Source: Oscillospiraceae bacterium (lineage in GTDB: Bacteria; Bacillota; Clostridia; Oscillospirales; Oscillospiraceae). Taken from it: a stretch of DNA of 35,452 nt. The DNA lies in the NCBI GenBank assembly GCA_009777235.1, contig WRMH01000025.1:1-35452 (forward strand). The letters are read 5' to 3'. This document shows, one piece after another, positions 9,221-16,852 of this stretch. Made by a program: the position numbers and the translations under genes. Every line of letters begins with the position of its first letter. Within the stretch, counting starts at the first letter, position 1. The notes under the pieces were generated by a model. It was not told the DNA's origin and searched no databases. It saw only the letters and a program-made list of their open reading frames with translations.

Positions 9221-10198
9221 TTATCTATTCATTTGTTCTAATACAGATTTCGGAATTTGATTCGCATAGAGTTTGTATATCTTATAAAAAGGCCACTGAC
9301 CCGGTTTAAGCTCACTTTCATTTTTGCTTGTGAGTTGCCACGGCTTCATACCTCCCGCGAAATGAAGTATTCGCGGAATATACCACGGATTGCCGCCGCA
9401 TATCTCTGTTGCTCGGTCAAAAAACCAAATACAGAAATTGTACGGCTGAAACCATAAGTTCTTTATTTCAGGGTATGCGTAATATCTTATGTCTCCGACG
9501 TTTGCCGCCGCGAGAAGTCCTTGGTCGCCGAAATAAATTTCCTCTTTATCGGGATAGATATTCTCAAGAGCTTTTTTTAACGCAATGTAATCGTTAAGGG
9601 ATTGATTTTCGTTACGCATTTTATTGACATTTATTACGTATGAGCCAGAGTTGAAGATTCCTCGCAAGATTCTCGGGAATAATTCATCGTTGTAGAGGTC
9701 ATCGCTTTCAATAGCGGTCAAACCGCCGTTGGCGTCAAATTTGTATTGTGAGCAAGTCACAATAATGGAGCAGTCTTCAAAGTCAGTGAAATAATACTCG
9801 CCGATGTCACCGATTATCAGAATATCTGCTGCATCAATGTATAGTATGCGATCTACTTCGGCTGGAAGATAGCGTTGACATTCAATCGAGAAATACGCTT
9901 CATACGTCCACTTGCCGCCTTTCGACGCAAGTTCAGCATAGGGGGTAGCGTCAGCTATAAAAACCTGATGAAATTCAATGCCAAGAGTATTGCAATATGA
10001 GCGTATGCAGCTGATTTTTTCTTCGCTCACTCTGCTATAAAATAAATAGAAGTGTATTTCATATCCGATTGGAACGTCAAAATTGCATTTTATAAGATTA
10101 TCAGCAATGCTCAAAAGCTGTACCGGAATAAGTTTTGCATAATTATCATCACAAGATGTCATTATATTGATACGCTTATTACTCACACTCTTAGACAT
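9221..10198 (-). CDS. glycosyltransferase family 8 protein
   Basis: Probably transfers a hexose from a nucleotide sugar to a surface glycan or protein. The 325 residues form a GT-A fold: INIMTSCDDNYAKLIPVQLL is the N-terminal nucleotide-binding strand. RILYIDAADILIIGDI holds the metal-binding acidic motif, here D122-A-A-D125 where many members have DSD. LNDYIALKKALENIYP and EEIYFGDQGLLAA match the conserved central part, and ILHFAGGMKPW is the C-terminal His-Gly block. There is no signal peptide or membrane segment, so it is cytoplasmic or peripheral. AAGAGGTTAAA precedes the ATG. It is oriented against the ATPase and divergent from recJ, and it looks like a single accessory gene. Family assignment is firm; acceptor and donor are unknown. 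Confidence 0.88.
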   Translation of the reverse strand: MSKSVSNKRINIMTSCDDNYAKLIPVQLLSIADNLIKCNFDVPIGYEIHFYLFYSRVSEEKISCIRSYCNTLGIEFHQVFIADATPYAELASKGGKWTYEAYFSIECQRYLPAEVDRILYIDAADILIIGDIGEYYFTDFEDCSIIVTCSQYKFDANGGLTAIESDDLYNDELFPRILRGIFNSGSYVINVNKMRNENQSLNDYIALKKALENIYPDKEEIYFGDQGLLAAANVGDIRYYAYPEIKNLWFQPYNFCIWFFDRATEICGGNPWYIPRILHFAGGMKPWQLTSKNESELKPGQWPFYKIYKLYANQIPKSVLEQMNR

Positions 10199-10300
10199 TT
10201 TAACCTCTTTGGCGCATTATACGGCTATGTTCAATAGCATATTTTTACGAAATTTCAGCCGCATATTCTATCCAATCATCAAAACATAGCACTTTGGTTA

Positions 10301-10326
10301 GTCTCAAAAGGTACACCTTTTGAGAC
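10301..10326. repeat. perfect inverted repeat, 12-bp arms (type 1)
   Basis: GTCTCAAAAGGT, two bases AC, then ACCTTTTGAGAC. Shortly after it comes CTGTTTT. It shares the core CAAAAGGT-N2-ACCTTTTG and the trailing CTGTTTT with the hairpin at 10438, which points to one family of elements. It could act as a terminator or a protein-binding site. Confidence 0.85.
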
Positions 10327-10391
10327 TGGGCTGTTTTCATTGAAATAATAAGATTTTCGCACAAAAAAACGTAAAATTAGCAGAAATTTTG

Positions 10392-10421
10392 TTGCATTTT
10401 GCTTAAGGTATGTGATAAAAT
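10392..10421 (+). promoter_or_regulatory. possible promoter between the two hairpins
   Basis: TTGCAT and TAAAAT are 18 bases apart. A transcript from here would start just before the second hairpin at 10438. There is no reading frame directly downstream until recJ. Matches are partial, so this is tentative. Confidence 0.35.
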
Positions 10422-10437
10422 CACCAAAGCTCAACAT

Positions 10438-10465
10438 CGTTCCAAAAGGTGTACCTTTTGGAACG
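10438..10465. repeat. perfect inverted repeat, 13-bp arms (type 2, related to 10301)
   Basis: CGTTCCAAAAGGT, two bases GT, then ACCTTTTGGAACG, followed directly by CTGTTTTTG. The inner arms equal those at 10301 while the outer arm bases differ yet still pair, as expected if base pairing itself is kept. On the plus strand, hairpin plus CTGTTTTT resembles an intrinsic terminator. Confidence 0.85.
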
Positions 10466-10552
10466 CTGTTTTTGCCGTCTGATTATATTTTTGCCGCCGC
10501 AAGCTGATTGCAAAGAATTGACAGAATATTGAATCAATCTTCAAAATTGCAC

Positions 10553-10581
10553 TTGTGAATGGGGGCGCGTTTTGGTATACT
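10553..10581 (+). promoter_or_regulatory. recJ promoter (copy 1)
   Basis: TTGTGA, 17 bases, TATACT; both hexamers and the spacer are unchanged in the second copy at 17155. The -10 lies inside the left arm of an inverted repeat (10575-10605), so a bound protein could occlude RNA polymerase. Confidence 0.55.
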
Positions 10582-10605
10582 CTTTTTGCTCCAAATGGAG
10601 TATAC
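10575..10605. promoter_or_regulatory. inverted repeat overlapping the recJ -10 box, possible operator
   Basis: GTATACTC and GAGTATAC flank a 15-base spacer. In the second copy (17177-17207) the spacer has changed at three positions while the arms are kept except for one C to T change. If the promoter call is right, a repressor site is the simplest reading; an RNA hairpin would need a start further upstream. Confidence 0.45.
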
Positions 10606-10650
10606 GGCCGCTCTTTTCTGGGCGGTATGTGGGAAGGAGGCATATTAACA

Positions 10651-12369
10651 ATGAGGTCTGATAAATGGGATGTCGCAGGGTTTGACAGAGAAAAAGCCAT
10701 TGAGCTTGTAGATAGCGGCCTTAGCCCTCTTGTTGCCGTATTATTGGCGTCAAGACTGCAATCTAAAAGTATAAGCCCCGATGAGCTTGGAGCGTTAGCT
10801 TACGGTAAATCGCCGTCCATATATGACCCCTTTCTTATGGCCGACATGGATAAGGCTGTCCGGCGCATAAAAAAAGCCATTGCAGACAAGGAGCGTATCG
10901 CAATATACGGCGATTATGATGTTGACGGAATGACATCCTCCGCTTTGCTCGCAACGTGGCTTCGCACACAGGGCGCGGAATATGAAATCTATATACCAAA
11001 ACGTTTTGGCGAAGGCTACAGCCTAAATACCGGAGCTCTTGACGCTATTCGGTCTCGCGGCGCCGATCTTGTCATAACGGTTGACTGCGGTATAATAGAC
11101 ACTAACGAAGCCGCGTATGCTATGAGCATAGGTCTTGATCTCATTATAACCGACCATCACGAATGCCGGGGGGAGCTTCCGTGCGCGTATGCCGTAATTA
11201 ACCCCAAAAGGCCGGACTGCGCATATCCTTTTAAATCTCTTGCGGGCGTCGGTATCGTGTTCAAGTTGATATGCGCTCTCGAGGGCGACTATTTATCCGA
11301 TGAAATTTTCCGTCAATTTGCGCAGCTTGCGGCCATCGGCACGGTCGCGGACGTTATGCCCGTTGTGGGTGAAAACCGCGAGCTGATACGCAGGGGGCTT
11401 GGCGCCATCAACACAGACCCCAGTCCGGGTGTGCGCAGGCTCATCGGGGATGACGGCACAGATTATAATGCTGTAACCGCAAAAACTATCAGTTATTCCA
11501 TAGCACCCAAGCTGAACGCTGCCGGAAGGATGGGCGATCCCTTATTATCCGTTGATCTTTTGCTGTGCACCGATAACGAAAAAGCCGGGCAATTGGTCAG
11601 CGAGCTAAATCTCTTAAACACACAAAGGCGCGAGCTGGAACATCGGCTTTTTAGCGAAATACTGACTTTGCTCCCACCCGACGGGCCGAAAGAGCCGATC
11701 ATTCTCTCAAACGAAACAGGCGAGCCGTGGCATCAGGGCGTGACCGGCATCGTTTCGTCCAAAATCGCCGACCGCTTCAAGCTGCCGTCAATAATTATCA
11801 GCGTTGACAAAGATGGCATAGGGCGCGGCTCATGCCGCAGCGACGACTCATTTAATATGCACAGCGCGTTACTCTCTTGTCAGGATATTCTAATCACTTT
11901 TGGAGGGCACGACAAGGCCGCGGGGCTTGACATTGCGGCGGAAAATATTGAGAAGCTGCGCCGCCGCGTCACGGACTACTATTTTTCGCAAAAAGGAGAC
12001 GCAAAAGGCTCAGTCTTAAAGATTGATTTTGAAGTGACCAAGCCCAGTCTCCTTGAACTTAGTAATGTCGAGGCTCTTACTTCTTTAGAGCCGTTTGGAC
12101 ACGGCAATACATATCCTTGCCTTTGCATCAAAAATGCGGCGCTTAGCGGGCTTTTTCCAATCGGCGACGGACGTCACTCGCGCATCAAAGCAGTGAAATC
12201 CGGTCAAACGCTCGATTGCATTTTCTTCTCCAAAGCACCGGGTGACATAGACGCGTCTATGGGAGATTCCGTAGACATTGCCTTTGAGCCGCACATCAAC
12301 GAATACCGTGGACGCAGGAGCGTGCAGTTGCAGCTTGTGGATATTGTGAGGTCATCATGCCGAATGTAG
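10651..12369 (+). CDS. recJ: single-stranded-DNA-specific 5'-3' exonuclease RecJ
   Basis: Degrades single-stranded DNA from 5' ends in recombination and mismatch repair. The 573-residue product has the DHH domain with IAIYGDYDVDGMTSSALL (motif I, DYDVD at 88-92), VITVDCGI and TDHHECRG (DHH near residue 168). It also has the DHHA1 block FGGHDKAAGLDIA (about 415-427) and a C-terminal OB-like domain. I start at 10651 because GGAAGGAGG lies about 10 bases before this ATG. The frame is open further upstream, but that part is the promoter and leader. The stop overlaps the ATG of a broken rel copy by 13 bases, the usual recJ-rel coupling. Its 5' part and its 3' end are found again around 17.1-17.4 kb as a degraded second copy. 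This copy appears fully functional. Confidence 0.96.
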   Translation: MRSDKWDVAGFDREKAIELVDSGLSPLVAVLLASRLQSKSISPDELGALAYGKSPSIYDPFLMADMDKAVRRIKKAIADKERIAIYGDYDVDGMTSSALLATWLRTQGAEYEIYIPKRFGEGYSLNTGALDAIRSRGADLVITVDCGIIDTNEAAYAMSIGLDLIITDHHECRGELPCAYAVINPKRPDCAYPFKSLAGVGIVFKLICALEGDYLSDEIFRQFAQLAAIGTVADVMPVVGENRELIRRGLGAINTDPSPGVRRLIGDDGTDYNAVTAKTISYSIAPKLNAAGRMGDPLLSVDLLLCTDNEKAGQLVSELNLLNTQRRELEHRLFSEILTLLPPDGPKEPIILSNETGEPWHQGVTGIVSSKIADRFKLPSIIISVDKDGIGRGSCRSDDSFNMHSALLSCQDILITFGGHDKAAGLDIAAENIEKLRRRVTDYYFSQKGDAKGSVLKIDFEVTKPSLLELSNVEALTSLEPFGHGNTYPCLCIKNAALSGLFPIGDGRHSRIKAVKSGQTLDCIFFSKAPGDIDASMGDSVDIAFEPHINEYRGRRSVQLQLVDIVRSSCRM

Positions 12370-12434
12370 AAAACCAATTTTGCCGGCTTGAGACGGCAAT
12401 AAAAGAATATTTGCCCGGCGCCGACATAGAACGC
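12313..12434 (+). repeat. direct repeat B, copy 1 (recJ 3' end and rel 5' end)
   Basis: The 122 bases align without gaps to 17327-17448 with three mismatches (about 97.5% identity). Similarity ends sharply at 12434, inside rel codon 26. Confidence 0.92.
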
Positions 12435-12464
12435 CATGTCGAGGGCGAGGCTTTTTGGGGATAG
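12357..12464 (+). pseudogene. 5' fragment of rel (ppGpp synthetase/hydrolase), copy 1
   Basis: It begins MPNVENQFCRLETAIKEY, nearly identical to the start of the rel copy at 17371 (one residue differs). After GADIER the sequence departs from rel and stops after nine more codons. The full protein would exceed 700 residues, so this is a 5' scrap. GAGG precedes the ATG within the recJ end. It marks the right limit of the first recJ-rel copy, where the AT-rich minus-strand island begins. Confidence 0.85.
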
Positions 12465-12469
12465 CATAA

Positions 12470-12496
12470 GGCTGCGGCTCACGCTGCAGCGAAGCC
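12470..12496. repeat. GC-rich imperfect hairpin at the island boundary
   Basis: GCTGC (12471-12475) pairs with GCAGC (12486-12490), and GGCT/AGCC can extend or compete. It lies between the broken rel fragment and the AT-rich island. It may serve as a terminator for the minus-strand operon, but there is no U-tract on either strand. Confidence 0.3.
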
Positions 12497-12509
12497 GTAA
12501 ATCCAACAA

Positions 12510-12938
12510 TTATAAAATCTGAATAGGCAGTATAGTTTGAGCTATATTGTCCCCTATATGTTGTTCGACTATTACCATAAATCTAAGGTTACAAACTTCT
12601 TCTCTTGCTATAAAAATAAAAAACTCCTGAAAATTTGTTCGTTCAAAAAATGTATATTTGGCATCTTCTTTTTTACCGCTATAATAAAAGTGAAAATCAC
12701 CATCGTTTGCAATAAATTTAAGCAATACTCCAACATCGTTCATTCTAATAATAATATTATCTTCATTAAATAATTCCCCTTTAATAACAAAGTGAAATTT
12801 CAACCGATTGTTCTCATGTGTGATGCAAATCGTATAATTACACGCATCACCTTTTTCCGGAGAACGATATACCGCAGAGATATCTCGAGTATCGTAAATT
12901 TTACCCAAAGTTAATAAATGCGTGCTCATCTCGCTCAT
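12510..12938 (-). CDS. unidentified 142-residue protein, probably lacking its true 5' end
   Basis: I do not recognise the family. From the first ATG it reads MSEMSTHLLTLGKIYDTRDI and onward as a soluble, mixed alpha/beta sequence with several aromatic strands (GDFHFYYSG, FFIFIAREEV) and no membrane segment. The same frame stays open about 170 bases upstream into the end of the ABC ATPase gene. It reads plausible protein there (GCYGPWLYSGDKDFFYKLPH) but has no ATG, GTG or TTG. Either the N terminus was lost in a deletion, or translation begins at the inner ATG or at a rare start. It is the last gene of the AT-rich minus-strand operon, beside the rearrangement boundary, which favours truncation. 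Confidence 0.45.
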   Translation of the reverse strand: MSEMSTHLLTLGKIYDTRDISAVYRSPEKGDACNYTICITHENNRLKFHFVIKGELFNEDNIIIRMNDVGVLLKFIANDGDFHFYYSGKKEDAKYTFFERTNFQEFFIFIAREEVCNLRFMVIVEQHIGDNIAQTILPIQIL

Positions 12939-13060
12939 GGTATTATGAAAAGTTCGGTGTGGCAGTTTATAAAAGAAATCTTTGTCACCCGAATATAGCC
13001 ACGGTCCATAGCATCCGTTCGTAATCTTATAAAACGGTTGAAAATGTAAATTGGTAAATG

Positions 13061-14050
13061 CTATTGCTGCATCTGAATTGATCCTGTATAAATATCCCTT
13101 AATATTGACTCAATGCTCGATTCTTTAATTCCAATGTCAATAATTTCATAATTCCGATTATAAAAATCAATTGCATCCACGAGACTAAGTTCTGCGCTGT
13201 TTCCCTTTATAACAATGCGATTAGCCTCTTTCTCAACAACAGAAAGCATCGGATGCTGCGGATTGATAGAATTGCTTTTTACCTGGATAGTGATAACATA
13301 GTCTCCGCCATACTGCTGCTTAAAAAAGTGCAGATCGCCATCGTAATACAATTGCCCTTTATCAATTAAAATTAATCGTTGGCAAATTTCCTCTATATCT
13401 GTCATGTCGTGCGTTGTAATAATAACAGTGGTTTTTTGCATTTTGTTGATTTCCTTGATGAATTCTCTTATCGCGGCCTTTGCGACAATATCCAATCCAA
13501 CAGTCGGCTCGTCTAAATAAATAACCGGCGGATTGTGCAACAGGGCAATCGCTAAATTTGCCCGCATTTTTTGCCCGAGAGAGAGTTGTCTCACGGGCTG
13601 GTCTATAAACTCTTCCATTTGAAGAATTTCAGTAAATAATTTAACATTATCTTTAAATATTGGTTTTGGAATATCGTACATTTTTTCATGCAGAACAAAA
13701 GAATCGCGCACCGGAAGATCCCAATATAATTGAGACCTTTGCCCAAACACCACTCCTATATTTTTTGCATTTTTCATTCGTTGTTTATAAGGCACGATAC
13801 CCAGCACTCGAATATCACCCGCAGATGGCGTTAAGATACCTGAAAGCATTTTAATAGTTGTGGATTTTCCCGCACCATTTGGCCCGACATATCCGACAAG
13901 CTCGCCGGGTTCAATGTTAAAGCATATATTTGTAACTGCGCGTTTTATCTTGTGCTCTCGCCAAAAAGCTGACTTAACTGTATTTATAAAACCGCTTGGG
14001 CGCGTATATACCTTAAATTCCTTTGAAACATTGTTAACTTCAATCATCAT
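13061..14050 (-). CDS. ABC transporter ATP-binding protein (ABC-2 export type)
   Basis: Powers an export-type ABC transporter with the two permeases encoded upstream. Walker A is GPNGAGKST (about 57-65), the Q-loop region VVFGQRSQLYWDLPV, the signature LSLGQKMRA, Walker B PVIYLDEPTVGLD, and the switch His is in TTHDM. At 329 residues it has the extended C-terminal domain of the COG4586-type ATPases that pair with COG4587 and COG3694 permeases. The frame begins MMIEVNN; GAGGAG lies 4 bases before the first ATG and 7 before the second, so 14047 may be the real start. The gap to the upstream permease is 7 bases. The substrate is unknown. Distant relatives export drugs or lipids, but that does not decide it here. 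Confidence 0.92.
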   Translation of the reverse strand: MMIEVNNVSKEFKVYTRPSGFINTVKSAFWREHKIKRAVTNICFNIEPGELVGYVGPNGAGKSTTIKMLSGILTPSAGDIRVLGIVPYKQRMKNAKNIGVVFGQRSQLYWDLPVRDSFVLHEKMYDIPKPIFKDNVKLFTEILQMEEFIDQPVRQLSLGQKMRANLAIALLHNPPVIYLDEPTVGLDIVAKAAIREFIKEINKMQKTTVIITTHDMTDIEEICQRLILIDKGQLYYDGDLHFFKQQYGGDYVITIQVKSNSINPQHPMLSVVEKEANRIVIKGNSAELSLVDAIDFYNRNYEIIDIGIKESSIESILRDIYTGSIQMQQ

Positions 14051-14057
14051 TTTCTCC

Positions 14058-14873
14058 TCAATTGCCTGAACTTTTATATTGCTTTATGCCACACAGCCAA
14101 AGCGCAGCGGCGGCCAATAGCACCAACAATCCAACTAATGGGGTAAGATATTGTAACATAGGATGAAACATTAAAAAGTCATTTTTACCTAGAAAATATT
14201 GTGCGGGATAAAAACTTACAAAAGCAAATGGCATTATCACAGTTAAGAAGATTTGTGCAAAGGGCGGGTAAATTGAAATCGGATTTTCATTCAACAAACG
14301 CAAGGTGACAAATACGCTGTACACAAGAGGGTTATCCCCAATCAAAAAGAAAGACGCGGAAGAAAAAAGCACCAAAACCCCGCCTTGAATCATTGCGCCG
14401 CCTATTACAACAAGAATAAGAAAAAACATATTACCTATAGATAATGTAACATTTAATAGGCCAAATGAAACGCACACCATAACAATCCCCAGTATAACGT
14501 GAATCGTATAGTAGGCGGAAAAAGAAGATATGACCTCATAAATCAATGGATTCATCGGTTTGGTAAGGGTCTGGTCAAATTCACCATTTCTGATTTTTTC
14601 AGGCGTGCGGTTATATAACCCCATAAGGAAAGTACACGCTATTGTATAAGACAAAATAGACATGCTATAGAGCAACATAACTTCATATTGAGTCCACCCT
14701 CCGAGTGTACCGAACTTACCGACCAGCAAGAAAATCAAGTAAAATTGCGTGCCATAACCAAATATGAAGAAAAGGATATCAGCCCATAATGTGCCCCGAT
14801 ATTGAAATTTTGTAAGTGTTTGGTTTTTTAAGAAAATGTAAAAAGTACCTGAGTATTTTTTCAAGCTAACCAC
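14058..14873 (-). CDS. ABC-2 type permease (COG3694-like)
   Basis: An integral membrane subunit of 271 residues with about six hydrophobic segments. Examples are ILFFIFGYGTQFYLIFLLVG near residue 32, an alanine/valine-rich pair around 120-170, and LVGLLVLLAAAALWLCGI at the C terminus. PEKIRNGEFDQTLTKPMNPL between segments is typical of this permease family, a cytoplasmic loop with an R-x-G-E/D-D/I core. It is the second permease of a two-permease exporter, lying between its partner and the ATPase gene. GGAGAAAGGA directly precedes the ATG. Base composition is AT-rich like the whole island. Confidence 0.88.
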   Translation of the reverse strand: MVSLKKYSGTFYIFLKNQTLTKFQYRGTLWADILFFIFGYGTQFYLIFLLVGKFGTLGGWTQYEVMLLYSMSILSYTIACTFLMGLYNRTPEKIRNGEFDQTLTKPMNPLIYEVISSFSAYYTIHVILGIVMVCVSFGLLNVTLSIGNMFFLILVVIGGAMIQGGVLVLFSSASFFLIGDNPLVYSVFVTLRLLNENPISIYPPFAQIFLTVIMPFAFVSFYPAQYFLGKNDFLMFHPMLQYLTPLVGLLVLLAAAALWLCGIKQYKSSGN

Positions 14874-14918
14874 ATTCCTTTCTCCGTGTTATTTTGGAAA
14901 TTTGAGCAGAGCAACATA

Positions 14919-15719
14919 CTATCCACCCTGAACAATCAGCTTTCGCAAGGCAAAATGAGATGCGATTTTTTCTAATGCAACAAATATGACAAGCCAAATA
15001 CACTGAATCAGCAGGGAATTCATAGAGTTGCCTAAGGTTGATTTTCCCACAAACAGCGCAATTGGCTCATAGAAAAAATATCGAAATGGTAAATATTGAG
15101 TCAGGTCAGCCAGCCATACTGGATACAGCCAGATGGGGAGCACTCTTCCGGAAAATATTGATTCAACATTTTGAAATCCCCAACTTGTAAACGGATTTTG
15201 TATCAACCAAAAACTAACAAGACCTAATATGTAGCGATAATGAAAGAGAATAATCATGCCATTGATTAGCATTATTATCGAAATGGCAATTGTACGCCAA
15301 TCGGGGGGTATTGTAAAACCATAAAATAGAATGAGTATTATACAGACAGGTAAATTCACAAGAAATACGGCAAATAAATTCCTGCCGAAATCCCCTAAAA
15401 AAAGATGCTGCTTCAATTTAATTGGCCGCGCCATGTAAATTGCTATATCACCGTTACGAATTAATCTGGATATTGCGTCACCGGAAAATGTTGCAACAAA
15501 CGCATTTGAAAGCTGCATAAGTATAGAGAACGTAAGCATGGTTTGAAATGTTGTATCAAAACGCGCTCCGGCTCCCAATAAAGCATACCATATCGCAACT
15601 TGTATAAGTAGCCCAAATATACCGGTTACTGAACCAATCCAAGCACTTGCGCGATATATCGTTTTCGACTTTAACCCTAAGCGGATGGCGGTAAAATAGT
15701 ATTGCGCTTTCATCTTCAT
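14919..15719 (-). CDS. ABC-2 type permease (COG4587-like)
   Basis: A 266-residue membrane protein with about six hydrophobic stretches. ISRLIRNGDIAIYMARPIKL is the conserved cytoplasmic loop equivalent to the RNGEFD loop of the partner permease. The family pairs with COG3694 permeases and COG4586 ATPases to form an exporter, and here all three are adjacent in that order. The start MKMKAQYYF lies 5 bases after the prs stop with no strong ribosome site of its own, so translational coupling to prs is likely. That unusual coupling ties the exporter to PRPP synthetase expression. Substrate unknown. Confidence 0.88.
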   Translation of the reverse strand: MKMKAQYYFTAIRLGLKSKTIYRASAWIGSVTGIFGLLIQVAIWYALLGAGARFDTTFQTMLTFSILMQLSNAFVATFSGDAISRLIRNGDIAIYMARPIKLKQHLFLGDFGRNLFAVFLVNLPVCIILILFYGFTIPPDWRTIAISIIMLINGMIILFHYRYILGLVSFWLIQNPFTSWGFQNVESIFSGRVLPIWLYPVWLADLTQYLPFRYFFYEPIALFVGKSTLGNSMNSLLIQCIWLVIFVALEKIASHFALRKLIVQGG

Positions 15720-15724
15720 AACTA

Positions 15725-16852
15725 TTACAATAACTCAACCTGTTTCATAAGATTGTGGATTTTGCTGTCAGGGGCAATCATACGTCCAACGGAACTGTTG
15801 TTATGGATCGCTTTAATTATATATGCGACATATTTAGACATATCAACCAATCTAAGCCACGGCTTATCTTTGATATTTTCCGGGGTATAGGTTAAATTAG
15901 TTATATAGATTTTATCAAAAAGACCTTTTTCATACGCTTCGTCAAATAAGGATGCCCCCTCGCAAAACAAACCAAATGTAACGAAAGCACAGATTGTTAC
16001 AGCATTCATTTCCTTTAATAATTGGAAAACATTCAGTAGAGAAGCTCCGGATGATAACATATCATCAACAACTATAACATTTTTTCCGCAGACATTCCCG
16101 CCAATGTAAGTCTGTGAAACAATAGGATTTTTACCGCAAACAATTACTTTCTGATTCCTTTGCTTGTAAAACATTCCCACATCGGCGCCAAGCGCGGAAG
16201 AATAATTGTTGCTCCGTTCAAAAGCCCCTTCGTCAGGCGAAATAATTACCATTTTATTTTCGGCAATGAATTCCTTTCCGTAGTCGCTTATAAATGCTTT
16301 CAGCATTTGATATCTTGGCGATATGTCGTCAAAACCTCGAAAAGGGATTGCATTTTGAACCCGGGCGTCGTGCGCGTCAAATGTTATAATGTTTGAAACA
16401 CCCATCATTTCTAATTCTATCAGCGCGTTTGCACAATCAAGGGACTCTCGGGATTGCTTGCGATGCTGCCTTCCGCAATATAGCATAGGCATAATAACTG
16501 AAATCCTCTTTGCCTTGCCGCCGATAGCGGACAGAATGCGTTTAAGGTCTTGAAAATGGTCGTCCGGGCTCATATTGTTGATTTGCCCTCGCATTTTATA
16601 AGTTATGCTGTAATTGAAAGGATCGGATAATATAAAGACATCTTTGCCTCTAATTGAATTTAGCACTATACCCTTTGCCTCTCCCGACGAAAACCGGGGG
16701 CAATCTATCATTATTGAATCTGATGTGCTTACAATGTGCCAATCTTCAAGATAGTATCTTACCCTGCCGCTGAATGTTTCGATGCCCCGCATCGTTAACA
16801 ACTCGCACGTTGAACCTTTGCCGCTATTATCATATTCATTCAAATCAGACAA
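15725..16852 (-). CDS. prs: ribose-phosphate pyrophosphokinase, long clostridial type
   Basis: Makes PRPP from ribose-5-phosphate and ATP, the precursor of nucleotides, His and Trp. Class I landmarks are visible: the catalytic loop YCGRQHRKQSRES (125-137), FDAHDARVQNAIP (158-170, the DLHA-like block), SPDEGAFERS (205-214), and the PRPP-binding loop VVDDMLSSGASLL (261-273). At 375 residues it is longer than the usual 310-320. Its extensions are like those of the longer Prs proteins annotated in Clostridia. An AT-rich N-terminal extension of about 20 residues precedes the conserved part. It is the first gene of a minus-strand operon with an ABC exporter, 5 bases before the first permease. Whether it is the cell's only Prs cannot be told here; its placement in an island suggests an additional copy. 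Confidence 0.87.
   Translation of the reverse strand: MSDLNEYDNSGKGSTCELLTMRGIETFSGRVRYYLEDWHIVSTSDSIMIDCPRFSSGEAKGIVLNSIRGKDVFILSDPFNYSITYKMRGQINNMSPDDHFQDLKRILSAIGGKAKRISVIMPMLYCGRQHRKQSRESLDCANALIELEMMGVSNIITFDAHDARVQNAIPFRGFDDISPRYQMLKAFISDYGKEFIAENKMVIISPDEGAFERSNNYSSALGADVGMFYKQRNQKVIVCGKNPIVSQTYIGGNVCGKNVIVVDDMLSSGASLLNVFQLLKEMNAVTICAFVTFGLFCEGASLFDEAYEKGLFDKIYITNLTYTPENIKDKPWLRLVDMSKYVAYIIKAIHNNSSVGRMIAPDSKIHNLMKQVELL

Larger units (their letters stand above)
10199..10650. other. 452-bp divergent intergenic region between the GT8 gene and recJ
   Basis: No protein gene is visible here. It holds two related hairpins (10301-10326 and 10438-10465), a possible promoter between them (10392-10421), and the recJ promoter with an overlapping inverted repeat. 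From 10522 on it is duplicated at 17124. The first part is AT-rich like the accessory DNA to its left. Confidence 0.8.
10522..10700 (+). repeat. direct repeat A, copy 1 (recJ promoter, leader and first codons)
   Basis: The 179 bases align without gaps to 17124-17302, with 14 mismatches by my count (about 92% identity). It contains the promoter, the inverted repeat at the -10, the Shine-Dalgarno site and the first 16-17 codons of recJ. Confidence 0.92.

Noticed and set aside
7639..10500. tRNA-Pro as an integration site with a second attachment copy
   Set aside because: No repeat of the tRNA 3' end (GTCCCACCACTCCGACCA) was found downstream, and there is no integrase gene.
10555..10650. RecJ start 32 codons upstream of 10651
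   Set aside because: That stretch contains the promoter, the inverted repeat and the ribosome site, and reads as non-RecJ sequence. GGAAGGAGG points to 10651.
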